A stretch of 5,771 bases of DNA from an uncultured Clostridia bacterium. Its GTDB lineage: Bacteria; Bacillota; Clostridia; TANB77; CAG-508. The stretch lies in the NCBI GenBank assembly GCA_934149005.1, contig CAKPDN010000025.1, positions 1 through 5,771 on the forward strand, given 5' to 3'. Position 1 is the stretch's first letter, and each line of letters starts with the position of its first letter. The notes under the pieces were generated by a model. That model was not told where the DNA came from. It saw only the letters and a program-made list of their open reading frames with translations, and did no database searches. Made by a program: the position numbers and the translations under genes. Below, piece after piece: positions 4,654 to 5,771 of this stretch.

Positions 4654-5175
4654 TTACTTTATATCATATTCTTTTAATTTCTCAACATAAATTTCTATAG
4701 TCTTATCATTAATATCTTCTGGTTTTAGACTACAATATTGAAAAATTTGTTTTTCTATTCCCAAAGAACATTCAATTAAATGATTTGCCTTTTCTTCATT
4801 TGACCATACAGATAATGGTTTATTTTTGTATCTTACTTTTGCATCTTCTAGCCTTTCTTTTATTCCAACTACGCCATCTGGTGCAACTCTTTGATCACAA
4901 TATGCACATATCTTTCTTTCATATGAATTTGAGTTTAATGTTTCTTCATTTTTTCTTGACCTTTTTCCATCTAATATTTCTATTTCTTTATCTGATAATC
5001 CTTCACTCTTTCCAATTTCTAAATTTATTTCATGGTCATTTGTCCCATATTTTTCAAAATATTTTCTTCTAGTTTTAATAAAATTTTCATCTTTAGAAAA
5101 GTCTTCTGGTATTTTTACTATATTTCCCATGTCATGTAATAGACATACTGTATATATGTCAATGATGTGAAACAA
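4654..5175 (-). pseudogene. HD-domain phosphohydrolase, 5'-truncated next to an IS
   Basis: The frame from a TTG at 5173-5175 encodes up to 173 residues. It keeps the HD doublet in VCLLHDMGNIVK (H14, D15), a later DHE (47-49) and the downstream metal-ligand region KICAYCDQRVAPDGVV (D94), as in HD-domain hydrolases acting on nucleotides or phosphoesters. The first conserved His and about 40-60 residues normally found before the HD doublet are missing. Family-like sequence begins only near IDIYTVCLLHD (about 5160), while the bases just upstream belong to a hairpin at the end of the insertion sequence. There is no Shine-Dalgarno before the TTG. The gene therefore looks interrupted by the IS, and any product would probably be inactive. 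The C-terminus appears complete and ends about 20 bases before the next gene. Confidence 0.75.
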
Positions 5176-5208
5176 ATTCTTTCAAATAGTATGATTGAAT
5201 TCGTTTCA
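5168..5208 (-). repeat. Imperfect 12-bp inverted repeat at the end of the IS
   Basis: tgaaacaaattc (5168-5179) and gaattcgtttca (5197-5208) form an inverted repeat with a single mismatch that becomes a G-U pair in minus-strand RNA; the loop is 17 bases. It starts a few bases after the transposase stop and ends where HD-family coding begins. It may be a subterminal IS structure or a transcript-end hairpin; no T-run follows. Confidence 0.45.
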
Positions 5209-5211
5209 TAT

Positions 5212-5771
5212 TTATGCTTTTTTTAATTCTTCTCTTTTTTCTTTTGGTGTCAAATATCCTAACACCGCCATTGGTATTCTGTTTGACCTTTTTAAGTATG
5301 CTGCTCCTTGTTTTCTTAAATCTTCTAAACTATAAAATTTTAAGTAACTGTAAAATCTTTCATTGTCATTTCTATGACTTCTTTCTACTTTTCCATTATG
5401 TTCTGGTGTTCTTGGTCTTATCTTGTGGTGTTTTATTCCTAATTCTTTCAATAATGTATCCATTGGATGTTCTCTTTTTACATCTGATCTATTAAACGTA
5501 AATTCTACTCCATTATCTGTCTGTATTTCTTCTGTTTTATAGCCATAATATCTTATGCATCTTTTTACAAAATCCACCGTATATGCTGCATTATGTTCTT
5601 CATACCAATATAAATATCTTTCTCTACTTGCTTCATCTATACATGTATATTGATAATAATTTATATCTTTTGTCATTCCTTCTGTTTTGCATTCTTTTCC
5701 TATCTCTGTTGGTGTATGATATTTTTGATTATGTTTCTTTGATGTTCCTTTTATTTCTGGATTATTATAAT
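5212..5771 (-). pseudogene. DDE (rve) transposase, IS481/IS3-like, partial and lacking the first Asp
   Basis: The frame is open from the window edge to TAA at 5212-5214; an internal ATG (5674-5676) is not the true start, because family sequence (GTSKKHNQKYHTPTEIG) lies before it. The integrase core is clear: YQYTCIDEASRERYLYWYEE, IQTDNGVEF with the second catalytic Asp, HHKIRPRTPEHNGKVERSH with the catalytic Glu 43 residues later, and the typical C-terminal RSNRIPMAVLGYLTPKEKR. In this family the HTPTxIG segment is normally followed by a GEKWQxDVKYVP-like stretch carrying the first catalytic Asp and then KEC. Here IG is joined directly to KEC (near 5697), so about a dozen residues including that Asp seem deleted in frame. 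If so, it is inactive. The 5' half of the gene, with its helix-turn-helix, lies outside the window. Confidence 0.8.

Larger units (their letters stand above)
5160..5771 (-). mobile_element. Insertion sequence of IS481/IS3-like rve type, partial
   Basis: The element includes the transposase and the short downstream region with the inverted repeat. Its left end is placed near 5160-5167, where HD-domain coding resumes; the other end is outside the window. Target duplication and terminal repeats cannot be seen from one end only. Confidence 0.6.

Noticed and set aside
4508..4690. Plus-strand ORF of 60 codons
   Set aside because: It runs antisense to the frameshifted small gene, whose minus-strand frames carry convincing protein-like sequence and a Shine-Dalgarno; this one has neither.
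4785..5072. Plus-strand hydrophobic ORF that could pass as a membrane protein
   Set aside because: Antisense to the HD-domain gene; the His/Phe/Leu-rich pattern is the mirror of Lys/Glu codons.
5214..5495. Plus-strand hydrophobic ORF
   Set aside because: Antisense to the transposase, whose family motifs are unmistakable on the minus strand.

Overview
This is a very AT-rich window with strong AGGAGG-type ribosome binding sites and closely packed small genes. That points to a low-GC Firmicute, most likely a clostridium-like anaerobe. Nothing in the sequence fixes the species. Almost every gene is on the minus strand, so the window reads biologically from right to left. The one plus-strand gene is an integrase remnant.

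Right end (about 4379-5771): an insertion sequence of the IS481/IS3-like rve type, whose transposase runs off the window edge and lacks the segment carrying the first catalytic aspartate. It abuts an HD-domain phosphohydrolase gene that has lost its 5' part. Next comes a small unrecognised gene broken by two frameshifts. Middle right (about 3790-4380): a plus-strand tyrosine integrase remnant that keeps the first catalytic Arg and the Lys, then jumps in frame to what looks like the natural C-terminus. It is followed by a hairpin terminator and a doubled heptamer (gttagat, 11-bp period). Middle (3195-3752): a complete house-cleaning NTP pyrophosphatase of the MazG superfamily (COG4997-like) with a clear promoter, a GTG start and a UUCG-loop terminator.

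Left half: two two-gene modules, each with an 8-bp overlap between its genes. The first is SAM methyltransferase then Nudix hydrolase (2979 to 1797). The second is GNAT acetyltransferase then PHP-domain phosphoesterase (1418 to 281). Non-coding spacers separate them. A 13-bp identical repeat occurs in the spacer after each module. The spacer after Nudix also carries a second copy of the doubled heptamer (1728-1751; 21 of 24 bases match 4284-4307). The two heptamer pairs therefore bracket the methyltransferase, Nudix, MazG-like and integrase genes, and could mark the limits of a decayed integrative element. The far left holds a tiny ORF and the start of another minus-strand gene that runs off the edge.

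Overall this is an accessory region: a run of small hydrolases and transferases (several of nucleotide-sanitation type) among remnants of at least two mobile elements. No CRISPR array, tRNA, rRNA or riboswitch was seen. The best candidate for something undescribed is the modular arrangement of two-gene cassettes with shared spacer repeats, but this is an inference.
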